5,587 nt of DNA from Caldilineaceae bacterium (GTDB lineage Bacteria > Chloroflexota > Anaerolineae > Caldilineales > Caldilineaceae): positions 1 through 5,587 of the forward strand of contig WGCB01000698.1 in NCBI GenBank assembly GCA_015494005.1, in the 5' to 3' direction. Position 1 is the first letter of the stretch, and each line of letters begins with the position of its first letter. The position numbers and the translations under genes are program-made. The notes under the pieces are model-generated. The model did not search any database. It was not told where the DNA came from and was given only the letters and a program-made list of their open reading frames with translations. Below are positions 5,513 to 5,587 of this stretch, piece by piece.

Positions 5513-5587
5513 AGCTGATCCGCGCTGCCCGTTTCGCCGCTCTGGTGCTGCTTGTCACCTACGTCTTCACCCGCCTCTACCTGGGCC
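5509..5587 (+). CDS. Start of a membrane or secreted protein, 3' end outside window
   Basis: Only the first 26 residues are visible. They begin MKLIRAARFAALVLLVTYVF: a short basic N terminus and then a hydrophobic stretch of about 13 residues, fitting a first transmembrane helix or signal anchor. The ATG overlaps the stop of the pyrophosphohydrolase gene (ATGA), and AGGA ends 6 bases upstream, so this is a co-translated operon member. There is too little sequence to name a family. Confidence 0.7.
   Translation, partial: MKLIRAARFAALVLLVTYVFTRLYLG

Noticed and set aside
1..5587. Defence system, mobile element or CRISPR array
   Set aside because: No transposase, integrase, repeat-spacer array or recognised defence gene is present, and the genes are metabolic or repair functions.

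Overview
This is a high-GC bacterial window. All clearly real genes use strongly GC-biased third codon positions, so several very long open frames exist that are only shadows. No rRNA, tRNA, CRISPR array, insertion sequence or phage gene was recognised. The gene mix is a eukaryote-type (class I) HMG-CoA reductase with an extra N-terminal domain, a plant DJ-1D-like protein, a NuoE-like subunit, RecO, and a MazG-like pyrophosphohydrolase. It would fit a Chloroflexota bacterium, perhaps of the Caldilineae/Anaerolineae type. That assignment is an inference from gene content, not proven by the sequence.

Layout: at the left edge, on the minus strand, lies the 5' part of a NuoE/HoxE-type [2Fe-2S] thioredoxin-fold subunit that runs off the window. 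A gene-free gap of about 380 bases separates it from the divergent rightward genes. This gap holds a plausible rightward promoter, a weaker leftward one, and a structured leader. Rightward come a DJ-1/PfpI protein (760-1341) and, 85 bases on, HMG-CoA reductase (1427-2983). A 13-bp perfect hairpin lies in the next gap, followed by a metallo-beta-lactamase-fold hydrolase of LACTB2 architecture (3149-4150). A very good extended -10 promoter then starts a second unit: recO (4278-5072), a MazG-like NTP pyrophosphohydrolase (5084-5512) and the start of a membrane protein (5509 to the edge), linked by an 11-base gap and an ATGA overlap.

Function: HMG-CoA reductase commits carbon to mevalonate and isoprenoids. 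The DJ-1-like protein just upstream probably handles reactive aldehydes or damaged proteins and may share its transcript. The recO cluster pairs recombinational repair with nucleotide-pool cleaning, which is a coherent genome-maintenance unit. The NuoE-like protein would be an electron-transfer subunit of an NADH- or formate-linked oxidoreductase whose remaining genes should lie to the left.

Most of the window is ordinary. The points most worth a second look are the extra N-terminal domain on HMG-CoA reductase, the shortened cysteine spacing in the NuoE-like protein, and the recO promoter whose predicted start point falls exactly on an ATG opening a small frame that overlaps the recO start.
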